IMG/VR virus record: IMGVR_UViG_3300006076_000003
Location: 22,602-86,601 of that record
DNA from: a virus
DNA length: 64,000 bases
Direction: 5' to 3' (one strand)
The notes beneath the pieces are model-generated. The model saw only the letters and a program-made list of their open reading frames with translations. It searched no databases and was not told where the DNA came from. A program made the translations under genes and the position numbers. This document shows, one piece after another, positions 21,807-29,947 of this stretch (within the stretch, counting starts at the first letter, position 1; each line of letters opens with the position of its first letter).

Positions 21807-22107
21807 TATAATTTTATTTGGTGGTGGATATGCTTATAGATTTTATACAGAACCAAAAGTTGAGTGTAAATCTATAAAATTCGATTATCCAAAGTATTTA
21901 ACAAAAAGAGAACATGCTCAAACAGATTGTTTTGAAGGTTTTGATGCAGGACAGATAAATATATGTAAAATACCTTATCCAAGAGCAATTGTAAATTTAA
22001 AAGAGTATGAATCTGGTGTTCAAGAATGTAATCAATTAAGAGTCTATCTACGTTCTTGTGTAAACACAATTGATAAGTATAATAAAAATAAGGAAATATT
22101 AAAATGA
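21784..22107 (+). CDS. Signal-anchored cysteine-rich protein, spanin-like, TTG start
   Basis: AGGAGG lies seven bases before the TTG at 21784, so a TTG start is used; no ATG is nearby. The protein has an N-terminal hydrophobic anchor (LELLLSSIILFGGGYAYRFY) and a polar, cysteine-containing exported domain (ECKSIKFD, QTDCFEGFDAGQINICKIPY, QECNQLRVYLRSCVNT). Overlap with the preceding membrane/coiled-coil gene resembles nested spanin pairs, but there is no lipobox. It overlaps the endolysin start by four bases. Confidence 0.55.
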   Translation: MLELLLSSIILFGGGYAYRFYTEPKVECKSIKFDYPKYLTKREHAQTDCFEGFDAGQINICKIPYPRAIVNLKEYESGVQECNQLRVYLRSCVNTIDKYNKNKEILK

Positions 22108-22499
22108 ATATGATTAACTCTATTAAAATTGAAGAAGGTTTTAGTGGTTTACCATACGATGATACTGAAGGTATTTTAACAATTGGGTATGGGACTAAAT
22201 TACCACTAACAGAAATAGAAGGTGAGATGCTATTAAGGCATCGCCTATCAATTATAGAAGCAAGTTTATCTACAAGACAACCTATATATAATACTTTACC
22301 TGAAGAAGCAAAGGAAGTGCTACTTAGTATGGCCTATCAACTAGGTGTTAATGGTGTATTAAAGTTTAAGCGTATGTGGAAAAATTTAAAAAATTATGAT
22401 TATGAAGCTGCAGCATATGAAATGTTAGATAGCAAGTGGGCTATACAAACACCAAATAGAGCTAATAGATTAGCAGATAGAATGCGAAATGTGGTATAA
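22104..22499 (+). CDS. Endolysin, T4-lysozyme-type muramidase (GH24)
   Basis: A 131-aa lysozyme that cuts the MurNAc-GlcNAc bond of peptidoglycan. The catalytic triad sits at E11, D20 and T26 (KIEEGFSGLPYDDTEGILTI, then GYG), the same numbering as T4 lysozyme. A C-terminal QTPNRANRLADRMRNV is typical of the family. There is no signal peptide or SAR helix, so it needs a holin for export; candidate membrane genes lie just upstream. An extended -10 sits over its stop codon. Confidence 0.9.
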   Translation: MNMINSIKIEEGFSGLPYDDTEGILTIGYGTKLPLTEIEGEMLLRHRLSIIEASLSTRQPIYNTLPEEAKEVLLSMAYQLGVNGVLKFKRMWKNLKNYDYEAAAYEMLDSKWAIQTPNRANRLADRMRNVV

Positions 22500-22500
22500 T
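22492..22500 (+). promoter_or_regulatory. Extended -10 promoter before the portal gene
   Basis: TGGTATAAT overlaps the endolysin stop codon and lies 30 bases before the portal ATG. It matches the extended -10 form seen at 8827 and 35150. Confidence 0.5.
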
Positions 22501-22529
22501 GCAAAAAACTATTGTAAAGAGAATGTTAA

Positions 22530-24500
22530 ATGCAAATAAATAAAAATCAAATATTAACATCCTTAAAAGCCGATTTAGCTAATTCTAAAACATTTCATGA
22601 TGAATGGAGAATTAAGGTTGATAAGTATAAACGTGAAACTTATGCTAAACCGTATGGAAATGAGAGAAAAGGTAAATCACGTATTGTAAGTGCTGATATA
22701 AAAAGGCAACTTGAAAGTATGATACCTTCTATCATTGATCCATTTGTATCATCACCAGAAGTATTTAAATGCTATCCAGTTACTTTTGAAGACACAGAAG
22801 CAGCAAGGCAAAATGAATTATTGCTAAACACACAATTCGTTAGGAAATTTAATCGATACAACTTCATTAATAAAGCTTGTAGAGTACTTGCTACTGAAGG
22901 TACAGTAGTTATACAAACTGGTTGGGAAACTGTTGAAAAACAAGTTAAAGATATTGTTGAAATTATTGAAGTTTTGCCTGATGGTACTGAATATATTACT
23001 GAAAAAGAAGTGATGCGTACTGTCAAAGTAAAAAATCAACCAACAGCAATAATTCGCAGAAATGAAGATATATTCTTTGATCCTACTGCAATGGATGAAC
23101 AGGATAAAATGCAATTTGTTATTGTACGCTATGAAGCAGATTACAGCACATTGAAAAAAGAAGGAAAGTATAAAAATTTAGAAAAAGCATTTATGCCTGA
23201 TCCTAATTGGGATGGTAGTTATATACCTGAAGATACAACATATTTTAAATTTAAAGATAAAGCAAGAAAAAAAGCAGTTGTGTATGAATACTGGGGTAAG
23301 TACGATATTAACAATGATGGTATTGTAGAGAATATTGTTTGTACTTGGATTGGTGATACAATCATTAGATTAGAAGATAATCCATATCCAAATGGTGAAT
23401 TACCATTTATTATTGTACCATTTAGCACTATACCATTTCAATTGCCTGGTGAAGCTTTAGCAGAAAATATAGGCGATAATCAAAAAGTTAAAACAGCATT
23501 GATTAGAGGTACAATTGACAATCTTGCTGCAAGTAACAATGGACAAATTGGTATTAGACAAGGTGCTTTAAACCCAATTAATAAAAAAAGATTTTTAAGT
23601 GGTGATAATTTTGAATATGCTGGTACAGTAAACGACTTTTGGCAAGGTAACTATAATCAAATACCAAGTAGTGTATTTAATGTTATGTCATTGATGAATG
23701 CTGAGATTGAAAGTCAAACAGGGGTACGTTCTGCTGGAGCATTAGCTGGTAATGGTGCTTTAGGTGAAACAGCAACAGCAGCAAAAGGAGCAATGGATGT
23801 TTATGCTATGCGAACATTAAATATTGTTCGTAATATTGCAGAAAATTTAATGAAACCACTTGCACGTAAATGGATGGCTTACAACTCTGAATTTTTAGAA
23901 CCAGAAGAGGTTGTTAGAGTAACAAATAGTCAATTTGTACCTGTAAGGCGTGATGACTTATCTGGTAGAGTTGATATTGATATAACAATTAATACAGCAG
24001 AAGATAATGCTGCACGTAGACAAGAACTGTCATTCTTATTGCAAACACTTGGTAATACTATCCCATTTGAAATGACACAGCAAATACTTGCAGAAATTGT
24101 TAAACTTAGTAAAAATCCTAAATTAGAAAAAGAAATAAAAGAATTTCAACCACCTAAAGATCCATTACAAGACGCTCTTAAACAATTAGAAATAACAAAA
24201 ATACAATTAGAAAATGAACGATTAAAAGCTGAAATAGCAGATAAATATGCAAGAGTAGATGAAAATAAAGTAGATGTAGAATTAAAATTACGCAAAGCAG
24301 AAGTAGAAGCTGCTAAAGCAAGAAAACTTAATAAAGATGCTGATAAAACTGAATTAGATGTTATAGATAAAAATTATGGTTTTAAAGCACAATTTGAAGC
24401 AGAAGAAAAAGAAAGAGAAAGACAACACCAAGTTGAAATGGCTAAGATTCAGGCTATGCTTGGTGGACCAAATGAACAAATAGGAGTAACAGAAAAATGA
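22530..24500 (+). CDS. Portal protein
   Basis: 656 aa, the usual size for a podovirus portal. The N-terminus (WRIKVDKYKRETYAKPYGNE), SRIVSADIKRQLESMIPSII, FVSSPEVFKCYP, the central NEDIFFDPTA and GDNQKVKTALIRG segments, and a crown-like TGVRSAGALAGNGALGETAT, then AKGAM, are typical of this portal type. From about residue 550 there is a long Lys/Glu helical tail (ITKIQLENERLKAEIADKYA), the barrel or C-terminal coiled coil. The portal ring is the DNA entry and exit gate and starts capsid assembly. Its gene is followed by scaffold and capsid genes. Confidence 0.85.
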   Translation: MQINKNQILTSLKADLANSKTFHDEWRIKVDKYKRETYAKPYGNERKGKSRIVSADIKRQLESMIPSIIDPFVSSPEVFKCYPVTFEDTEAARQNELLLNTQFVRKFNRYNFINKACRVLATEGTVVIQTGWETVEKQVKDIVEIIEVLPDGTEYITEKEVMRTVKVKNQPTAIIRRNEDIFFDPTAMDEQDKMQFVIVRYEADYSTLKKEGKYKNLEKAFMPDPNWDGSYIPEDTTYFKFKDKARKKAVVYEYWGKYDINNDGIVENIVCTWIGDTIIRLEDNPYPNGELPFIIVPFSTIPFQLPGEALAENIGDNQKVKTALIRGTIDNLAASNNGQIGIRQGALNPINKKRFLSGDNFEYAGTVNDFWQGNYNQIPSSVFNVMSLMNAEIESQTGVRSAGALAGNGALGETATAAKGAMDVYAMRTLNIVRNIAENLMKPLARKWMAYNSEFLEPEEVVRVTNSQFVPVRRDDLSGRVDIDITINTAEDNAARRQELSFLLQTLGNTIPFEMTQQILAEIVKLSKNPKLEKEIKEFQPPKDPLQDALKQLEITKIQLENERLKAEIADKYARVDENKVDVELKLRKAEVEAAKARKLNKDADKTELDVIDKNYGFKAQFEAEEKERERQHQVEMAKIQAMLGGPNEQIGVTEK

Positions 24501-24889
24501 ATCCATACTTAGACCCAAATACAACAATAGTTGAAGCTGCCACTAATCAGGAGCTTGGTAAAAATTATAGAATGGCTAAAGAACGCCAATTAGGTGCTAA
24601 ACAATATAGAGATGCTTTAGCTCAAAAAGCAATTGCAGCTCAACAAGCAGAACAACAACAACTAGCTCAACAGTCAGCATTTGCACAACAACAGCAGCAG
24701 CAACCACAACAACCTGTTGGTATAGGACATGTATCACAAGAAGCCATTCAAAAGTGGATTGATGAACAGATTGCTAAAGGTGTACCAATTCAAACTATTA
24801 AACAGCAATTAGCTCAAATATTAGGGCAAGCTGATGGTACTGCACAGGTGAACCCACAATCAGCATCAGCATTTAGTCAGACTGTTTAA
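24497..24889 (+). CDS. Glutamine-rich virion-assembly protein, 130 aa
   Basis: Begins MNPYLDPNTTIVEAATNQEL and holds a Gln tract at about residues 50-73 (AEQQQLAQQSAFAQQQQQQP). A structured helical end follows (EAIQKWIDEQIAKGVPIQTI). It overlaps the portal stop by four bases and precedes the scaffold genes. Low-complexity Gln/Ala proteins are common among scaffold-like head proteins; no family is recognised. Confidence 0.6.
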   Translation: MNPYLDPNTTIVEAATNQELGKNYRMAKERQLGAKQYRDALAQKAIAAQQAEQQQLAQQSAFAQQQQQQPQQPVGIGHVSQEAIQKWIDEQIAKGVPIQTIKQQLAQILGQADGTAQVNPQSASAFSQTV

Positions 24890-24898
24890 GTATCTATT

Positions 24899-24929
24899 AA
24901 GCTTTAGGAAGATAAAATTCCTTAAGCTT
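24899..24929 (+). terminator. Intergenic hairpin before the scaffold genes
   Basis: AAGCTTTAGGAA and TTCCTTAAGCTT pair over twelve positions with one T-T mismatch around GATAAAA. No T run follows, so it may be an attenuator or processing site rather than a full terminator. Confidence 0.45.
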
Positions 24930-24961
24930 ACTTTAAAGCTAAATAATTATAAAGGAATCGA

Positions 24962-25276
24962 ATGAATTCGAATAACCAAAACATATCACTTAATGCAGAG
25001 TTAGAAACAACTTCAAATGAGTATTGGGTAGAGCAATATGAAGCTCTTCAAAGACTTAAAGAAAATCCTGATTTTCAAAAAGTAATTTTAGAAGGTTACT
25101 TTAAAGATAAAGCTATTGCAAGTACAAGTATGTTAGCAACAGAATATGTTCGTCAAACAGGTACTCGTGGAGTAGTTGTGGAAGAACTTATTGCTATTAG
25201 CCATCTTGAGAATAGATTTCATACTATTGAAAATCTTGGTGCTCCTGTTGAAGAAGAAGAATTAGAGGAAGCATAA
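24962..25276 (+). CDS. Hypothetical head-region protein, 104 aa
   Basis: AAAGGAATCGA-ATG start. Residues about 18-70 are helical (YWVEQYEALQRLKENPDFQK, VILEGYFKDKAIASTSM), and the end is acidic (EEEELEEA). Located immediately before the scaffold gene; many N4-gp56-type phages have a small helical protein here. Probably an assembly factor; the role is inferred from position. Confidence 0.6.
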   Translation: MNSNNQNISLNAELETTSNEYWVEQYEALQRLKENPDFQKVILEGYFKDKAIASTSMLATEYVRQTGTRGVVVEELIAISHLENRFHTIENLGAPVEEEELEEA

Positions 25277-25277
25277 T

Positions 25278-26477
25278 ATGCCAAATACTATTACTGAAGA
25301 TGAACTCTATGATATGAGTGATGAAGAATTAGAAGCTTTAAGAAAACAAACGGCAGAACAAGAAGTTGATGTTGAACCATCTACAGAAGTTCAGCCTGAA
25401 CCTTCTGCTGATGAGCAAGGAGAAGTTGTTCAACAAGAAAGTGTGGAAGAAAACAATGTTGATTTGGAACAACCTATTGAAAATGAGGATTCCAAAGAAA
25501 CTATTGAAACTGACAATCCTACACAGGAATTAGAAAATAAAATTGATGAACAACAAAAAGAACCTGTTGAACAGACTCAGGAACAAGAAGAACAACCTGA
25601 AAAATCTGAACAACAATTAAGTTCAAAACGAAAATTTAAAGCTGTCGGTAAAGAATTTGAATTTACTGATGATGAGATACTGCAACAATTTCCAACAGTA
25701 TTTGCTCAAGCCATGGATTATAGGCGTAAAACACAAGCTATTGCTCCTTGGCGTAAGACAATAGATGCTATTGAAACTGCAGGATTAAGTCACGATGATA
25801 TTAATTTAGCTATCGATGTTTTAAAAGGTAATAAAGACGCAATTACTGAAGTGCTTAAAAAACATGAGATTGATACAATGGCTATTGATCCAGATACACA
25901 TCAAGGGTATAAACCAAATGATTATGGTAGAGATCCATCAGTAATTGAAGTTGAAAACACTATTAAAGAATTATCTGAAGATCCTGACTTTATGAAAACT
26001 GAAAAAGTTTTAGGACAAGAGTGGGATGATAAATCAATGCAAGAAATTTATCAAAATCCAGAGTATATCAGATACATTCATGAAGATATTAAAAATGGTG
26101 TTTATGATAGACTTGCTCCTGAGGCACAAAAGTTAAAAGTTTTTGATGGTGGTAGAAAATCTGATATAGAATACTATCAAGAAGCTGTACGACTAGATGC
26201 ACTACGTGCTCAAGAACAACAATTAAAAATAACTGCTGAAGAATCTATTCGTAAGCAAGAAGAGGCTCAAAGAGCTGAACAAGAGCGTATAGCAAAAATT
26301 AAAGCAGCTGAAGAAGCACGTAGAAGAGAGCAAGAATTGGATGAAAAACGTAAGGCTGCTACTATTAATACACAAGCAAGTAATGGTAGTAAAGTTACAG
26401 ATTACTTAGATGCTTTAGATGATGATGAAGGCTTTAAAGCATTCTATGCTAAAGCAATGGGTATTAACTTAGAATAA
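25278..26477 (+). CDS. Capsid scaffolding protein
   Basis: 399 aa, extremely acidic and low-complexity in residues about 10-115 (Glu, Gln, Pro, Val). A short ordered domain follows with FKAVGKEFEFTDDEILQQFP, TVFAQAMDYRRKTQAIAPWR. A coiled coil comes after it (QKQEEAQRAEQERIAK-type, about 305-365), and a C-terminal DYLDALDDDEGFKAFYAKAM completes it. Acidic N-terminus plus coiled coil directly upstream of the major capsid gene is the classic scaffold pattern. Confidence 0.8.
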   Translation: MPNTITEDELYDMSDEELEALRKQTAEQEVDVEPSTEVQPEPSADEQGEVVQQESVEENNVDLEQPIENEDSKETIETDNPTQELENKIDEQQKEPVEQTQEQEEQPEKSEQQLSSKRKFKAVGKEFEFTDDEILQQFPTVFAQAMDYRRKTQAIAPWRKTIDAIETAGLSHDDINLAIDVLKGNKDAITEVLKKHEIDTMAIDPDTHQGYKPNDYGRDPSVIEVENTIKELSEDPDFMKTEKVLGQEWDDKSMQEIYQNPEYIRYIHEDIKNGVYDRLAPEAQKLKVFDGGRKSDIEYYQEAVRLDALRAQEQQLKITAEESIRKQEEAQRAEQERIAKIKAAEEARRREQELDEKRKAATINTQASNGSKVTDYLDALDDDEGFKAFYAKAMGINLE

Positions 26478-26497
26478 AATAATAAAGGTAAACCACA

Positions 26498-27709
26498 ATG
26501 GCAACAAATATTTATGGTAATGGTACAAACTCAAGTCCTGGAGAAAACGTCAATAAGCACTATTATGACCGTGCTGGAATTGAAGCAGCAAATGCTGTAT
26601 CTGTATACTCTCAATTTATTGATAGAAAATCTATCCCACAAAAAACTGGTAAGGTTTTTAAAATTAGTAAATGGCAAAAACTATACGATTTAGCAACAAA
26701 TGATCCTGATTTTCAAAAGAAAGGATACCTTGGTAAACGTGATTTAGCAACAGTATCTGCTAAACTTGCTCAAACTGATGGAACTGGTGCAGCACTTACA
26801 GAAGGTGTTGGAGCTATTAATCAAGTAACACCAACTAAAGTAACAGTTGAAACTGAACTTGCACGTTATGGTTATATGATTAAGTACTCTGATGAAATTG
26901 AACTTTTTTACAACGATGATATTCAAATCAAATATCGTGAGGCACTTGGTGATTTAATGAACCAAACTTATGAAGATTTGATTCAAACAGATATGCTAAA
27001 TGGTGCTGGTGTTGTAATTAATGCTGGTGGTGATATCACTAAAGATCAAATTGGTGATGGTATTGGTACTGATGATTCAGGTGCAGAAGCTTATAAAGTA
27101 AGTTTTGACTTAATCCGTAAAGGTGTTAAAGCACTTGTTAGAAATAGAGCACAACGTAATACTGAGATGGTAACAGGTTCTACAAAAATTGGTACTAAAC
27201 CAATTAATAAAGCATTCTATGCTATCGTTGGACCAGAAGTAAAATATGACCTTGAAACAATTACACGTGGTTCAAATGCTGCAGAAGAATTTGCTTATAT
27301 CCCTGCTTATACTTATGCTTTTGCTGGTAACCTTGCACAAGGTGAAATTGGTTCTATGCACGATGTAAGATTTATTGAATCTGAGGGTGCTATGGTTGAA
27401 ACTGGTGCTGGTGCTGAAGTGCCAGATGGATATGCAGGACAATTAGCATTTACGGGTGCTGCTTCTGGCGATGATGGTACTCGTGGACACTTTGATATTT
27501 TCCCAATCCTTTTTCCAACTAAAGGTGCATTTGCTTCATTAAGTTTAAAAGGTAAAGGTAAAATTACATTCCATTCTGGGGCTCCTGAAGATACAAACTT
27601 AATTAACCCACATGGAACTGAAGGTTTCTTTAGTGCTAATATGTTCTATGCTGGTCTTGTATTACAACCAGAACGTCTTCTTAGAATTAACGTAGTAGCA
27701 ACTGCTTAA
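26498..27709 (+). CDS. Major capsid protein, N4-gp56 family
   Basis: 403 aa. The segment VETELARYGYMIKYSDEIEL, then FYNDDIQIKYREALGDLMNQ and TYEDLIQTDMLNGAG, matches the hallmark of N4-gp56-type HK97-fold capsid proteins (ARYG..I..SDE...F..D....). The N-terminal part with HYYDRAGIEAANAVSVYSQF is also typical. It assembles the icosahedral shell together with the scaffold encoded upstream. AAAGGTAAACCACA-ATG start. A stem-loop at 27717 ends the segment. Confidence 0.92.
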   Translation: MATNIYGNGTNSSPGENVNKHYYDRAGIEAANAVSVYSQFIDRKSIPQKTGKVFKISKWQKLYDLATNDPDFQKKGYLGKRDLATVSAKLAQTDGTGAALTEGVGAINQVTPTKVTVETELARYGYMIKYSDEIELFYNDDIQIKYREALGDLMNQTYEDLIQTDMLNGAGVVINAGGDITKDQIGDGIGTDDSGAEAYKVSFDLIRKGVKALVRNRAQRNTEMVTGSTKIGTKPINKAFYAIVGPEVKYDLETITRGSNAAEEFAYIPAYTYAFAGNLAQGEIGSMHDVRFIESEGAMVETGAGAEVPDGYAGQLAFTGAASGDDGTRGHFDIFPILFPTKGAFASLSLKGKGKITFHSGAPEDTNLINPHGTEGFFSANMFYAGLVLQPERLLRINVVATA

Positions 27710-27716
27710 TTTATTT

Positions 27717-27742
27717 AACTATCCAACTATTGTTGGGTAGTT
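27717..27742 (+). terminator. Stem-loop after the capsid gene
   Basis: AACTATCCAAC-TATT-GTTGGGTAGTT forms an 11-bp stem with one G-U pair. There is no T run, so it may partly terminate or protect the capsid mRNA 3' end. Confidence 0.6.
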
Positions 27743-27785
27743 ATACTGCATTATATATCTATTTGTATATTTAAAAAATTTTATG

Positions 27786-27791
27786 TATAAT
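27786..27791 (+). promoter_or_regulatory. -10 box TATAAT after the capsid gene
   Basis: TATGTATAATAC lies 33 bases before the next ATG in an AT-rich gap. It restarts transcription beyond the capsid stem-loop. The -35 region is poor. Confidence 0.5.
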
Positions 27792-27823
27792 ACTCACAAT
27801 ACAAAAACAATAAAGGAAAATTA

Positions 27824-28288
27824 ATGGTCACTTTTGAAGAATTAAAAGGTATAGCCGACTCTATGGGAATTTCTTATAGCCCAAATATTAAATTTGAAAC
27901 ACTCTGTAAGAGAGTAGAAGATGCACAAGGTTTTGCTTTTGAAGATGATGAAGCACAAACTGAAAATGAAAATTTAACAGAAGATACAGTAGAAAAGCCT
28001 AAAAAAGCTAAAAAAACAGTGCAAGAAATTATCAAAGAAAATGAACGTAAAAATAAGCAAACAAAAATTGTAAGAATTACAATGGTTGATAAAAGAGAAG
28101 CAAGCACTGCAACTAACGCATTCTTCTCTAATGGTAATATTCAAATGGATATTCCATTAGATACTTTTGTCGAAATGCCTGTTGTTCTTATTAAACAAGC
28201 AGAAGATGCAAAAGCAGTTATTCATGTTAAAGTTGGTGATAAAACTCAGAAAAAATTAGTTAAAAAATACGTTGTAGAATACAAATAA
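27824..28288 (+). CDS. Hypothetical virion protein with HeH/SAP-like N-terminus, 154 aa
   Basis: Residues 1-36 (MVTFEELKGIADSMGISYSP, then NIKFETLCKRVEDAQG) look like a helix-extended-helix DNA-binding motif often found in genes next to N4-gp56-type capsids. An acidic linker, a Lys-rich helix (KPKKAKKTVQEIIKENERKN) and a beta-rich C-terminus with AVIHVKVGDKTQKKLVKKYV follow. Likely a minor head or decoration protein; the role is inferred from context. Confidence 0.65.
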   Translation: MVTFEELKGIADSMGISYSPNIKFETLCKRVEDAQGFAFEDDEAQTENENLTEDTVEKPKKAKKTVQEIIKENERKNKQTKIVRITMVDKREASTATNAFFSNGNIQMDIPLDTFVEMPVVLIKQAEDAKAVIHVKVGDKTQKKLVKKYVVEYK

Positions 28289-28304
28289 AACTAAATCTAT
28301 ATTA

Positions 28305-28328
28305 GAGCACACATTTTGCTGTGTGTTC
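28305..28328 (+). terminator. Stem-loop GAGCACACA/TGTGTGTTC
   Basis: A 9-bp stem with one G-U pair around TTTTGC, followed by ATATATAAATTT. Placed between two virion genes; it could act as a partial terminator or mRNA end protector. Confidence 0.5.
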
Positions 28329-28363
28329 ATATATAAATTTGTAATTACCAAAGGTGAATAATT

Positions 28364-29038
28364 ATGGCTGAAATTTTATTAACTGATTTAACTAATGGTT
28401 CATTAGATAGCAATAACGATTGGAATGGTGATGGTATATTTGATGTACTTATAAATGCAGTAAATAAAAATATTGAAGGCCAATTTAAAAACGGCCGTAT
28501 AACAGGTAATACGTATGCTAATGTTTATCTTGGCAGTATGCAAAGTGCTATGGCAGAAAGCTTTCAATTTTTATTAAATAAAAAAATGATGGAAGCGGAA
28601 ATCGATTTAAAAGTAAAAGAACTTGATAAACTTAACTCTGACATAGCTTTAACTGACACACAAAAGAGTGAGTTAGAAGCAAATGGAGCTAAAGATAGGG
28701 ATATTAAAGAAAGACAGATGGCTGAAGAAGAAGCTACTGGAGCTAAAAATAGAGACATTTTAGATGTGGAAAAAAATACTAAAGATTATCAACTTAATAA
28801 TATTTTACCTAAAGAACTTGATAAACTTAATTCTGATATAGCTTTAACTGATACACAAAAAAGTGAGTTAGAGAATCAAAGTACACTTACACTTGCAAAT
28901 GTAGGTAGAGTTAAATTAACAACGGATGCAGAATATGCAAAAGCACAAAAAGAAATTGATTTACTTGAAAGTAATATCACTAAATCACAACAAGAAATTA
29001 CATTAATAAAACAAAAAATAATTGGGCGGGCTCACTAA
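28364..29038 (+). CDS. Virion coiled-coil protein with internal duplication, 224 aa
   Basis: Begins with a short ordered domain (DWNGDGIFDVLINAVNKNIE, YANVYLGSMQSAMAESFQFL). A long helix follows in which the phrase KELDKLNSDIALTDTQKSEL occurs twice, near residues 84 and 147, separated by a KDRDIKERQMAEEEATGAKN spacer. The same overall layout, ordered N-terminus then Ala/Glu/Gln helix, occurs in the 407-aa protein at 35188. Probably a tail or internal structural protein. Confidence 0.65.
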   Translation: MAEILLTDLTNGSLDSNNDWNGDGIFDVLINAVNKNIEGQFKNGRITGNTYANVYLGSMQSAMAESFQFLLNKKMMEAEIDLKVKELDKLNSDIALTDTQKSELEANGAKDRDIKERQMAEEEATGAKNRDILDVEKNTKDYQLNNILPKELDKLNSDIALTDTQKSELENQSTLTLANVGRVKLTTDAEYAKAQKEIDLLESNITKSQQEITLIKQKIIGRAH

Positions 29039-29042
29039 CTAA

Positions 29043-29309
29043 ATGGCTGATGAAATTAAAGATAATATTACTGATTGGGTTAATGATATAACAGATGGTG
29101 ATATTAATACTTGGCTAGATAATGTTACAAGTGATTTAAACACAACTGTATTAGGTCAAGTTGTTGACGATAACTATGAAGAGATAAAAAATTTAGTTAA
29201 AAACCAATTAGGAATAATTGAAGATGATAACAATAATACAGTTTCAGTAGATAAGAACTATGGTGAAGTGTATACAGATTACAACAAATTAACTGATGGA
29301 GATTGGTAA
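29043..29309 (+). CDS. Hypothetical acidic virion protein, 88 aa
   Basis: Asp/Asn/Thr-rich protein (DNITDWVNDITDGDINTWLD), followed by a short helix and GEVYTDYNKLTDGDW. The spacing from neighbours is four bases on the left, and its end provides the GGAG for the next gene. No family recognised. Confidence 0.6.
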   Translation: MADEIKDNITDWVNDITDGDINTWLDNVTSDLNTTVLGQVVDDNYEEIKNLVKNQLGIIEDDNNNTVSVDKNYGEVYTDYNKLTDGDW

Positions 29310-29311
29310 AT

Positions 29312-29566
29312 ATGGCAATTAACACAACAGAAATCCAACGTGTTTATAATAGTTTTTTTAATACACAAAAGGGTAAACTTGATACACTATACACAGATAA
29401 AGTGATTGATGCTGAAACATATAATACTATGATTATTGAAGCAACTAATAGATCATTAGAATTAGCAATTAATGCAGTTACTAGGCAAGAAGAAGTGAAA
29501 GTAAATCTATACAAAGATAAACAATTGTTAAGTCTTCCTGCAGACTTTTTAGCGGAGACAATATAA
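29312..29566 (+). CDS. Hypothetical virion protein, 84 aa
   Basis: GGAG ten bases upstream favours the ATG at 29312 over the TTG at 29303, which would be only one base from GGAG. Helical throughout (TTEIQRVYNSFFNTQKGKLD), ending FLAETI. Its stop overlaps the next start. Position implies a minor structural protein. Confidence 0.6.
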   Translation: MAINTTEIQRVYNSFFNTQKGKLDTLYTDKVIDAETYNTMIIEATNRSLELAINAVTRQEEVKVNLYKDKQLLSLPADFLAETI

Positions 29567-29943
29567 TGGCAAAATTTAAATTACCTATTGGAGAAGATTT
29601 CAAGTTTAGTGTAGTTATATATCAAGACGATACATTTCTAATACAGCCACTTACTGATGATGATGGTAATTCAATAGTTGATGAAGCTACATTTGAATTA
29701 ATTAACCCGCAAGATAATAGTGTATTATTTACAGTTACAGCAGATACTATTAGTAATGGAGATGAAAAGTTATTTTTTAATATACAAGCATCAGATACTG
29801 ATAATTTAACAACTTCAACAGGTACTTTAGGTTCTTGGTACTATACAAAACCTAAATATAAAGGTAAAATCAAAGTTAAATTTACAGATGCAAGCAAAGT
29901 GACTGATAAATTAGTTTTAATTGATAAAGTGTATATGGTGTAA
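29566..29943 (+). CDS. Putative beta-sandwich virion protein, 125 aa
   Basis: Beta-rich sequence (FKLPIGEDFKFSVVIYQDDT), a middle with ATFELINPQDNSVLFTVTAD, and KGKIKVKFTDASKVTDKLVL near the end; it looks like a BppU-like or Ig-like adaptor domain used in tails to hold fibres. It lies directly before the 1733-aa tail protein. The fold is inferred from pattern. Confidence 0.6.
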   Translation: MAKFKLPIGEDFKFSVVIYQDDTFLIQPLTDDDGNSIVDEATFELINPQDNSVLFTVTADTISNGDEKLFFNIQASDTDNLTTSTGTLGSWYYTKPKYKGKIKVKFTDASKVTDKLVLIDKVYMV

Positions 29944-29947
29944 TTAA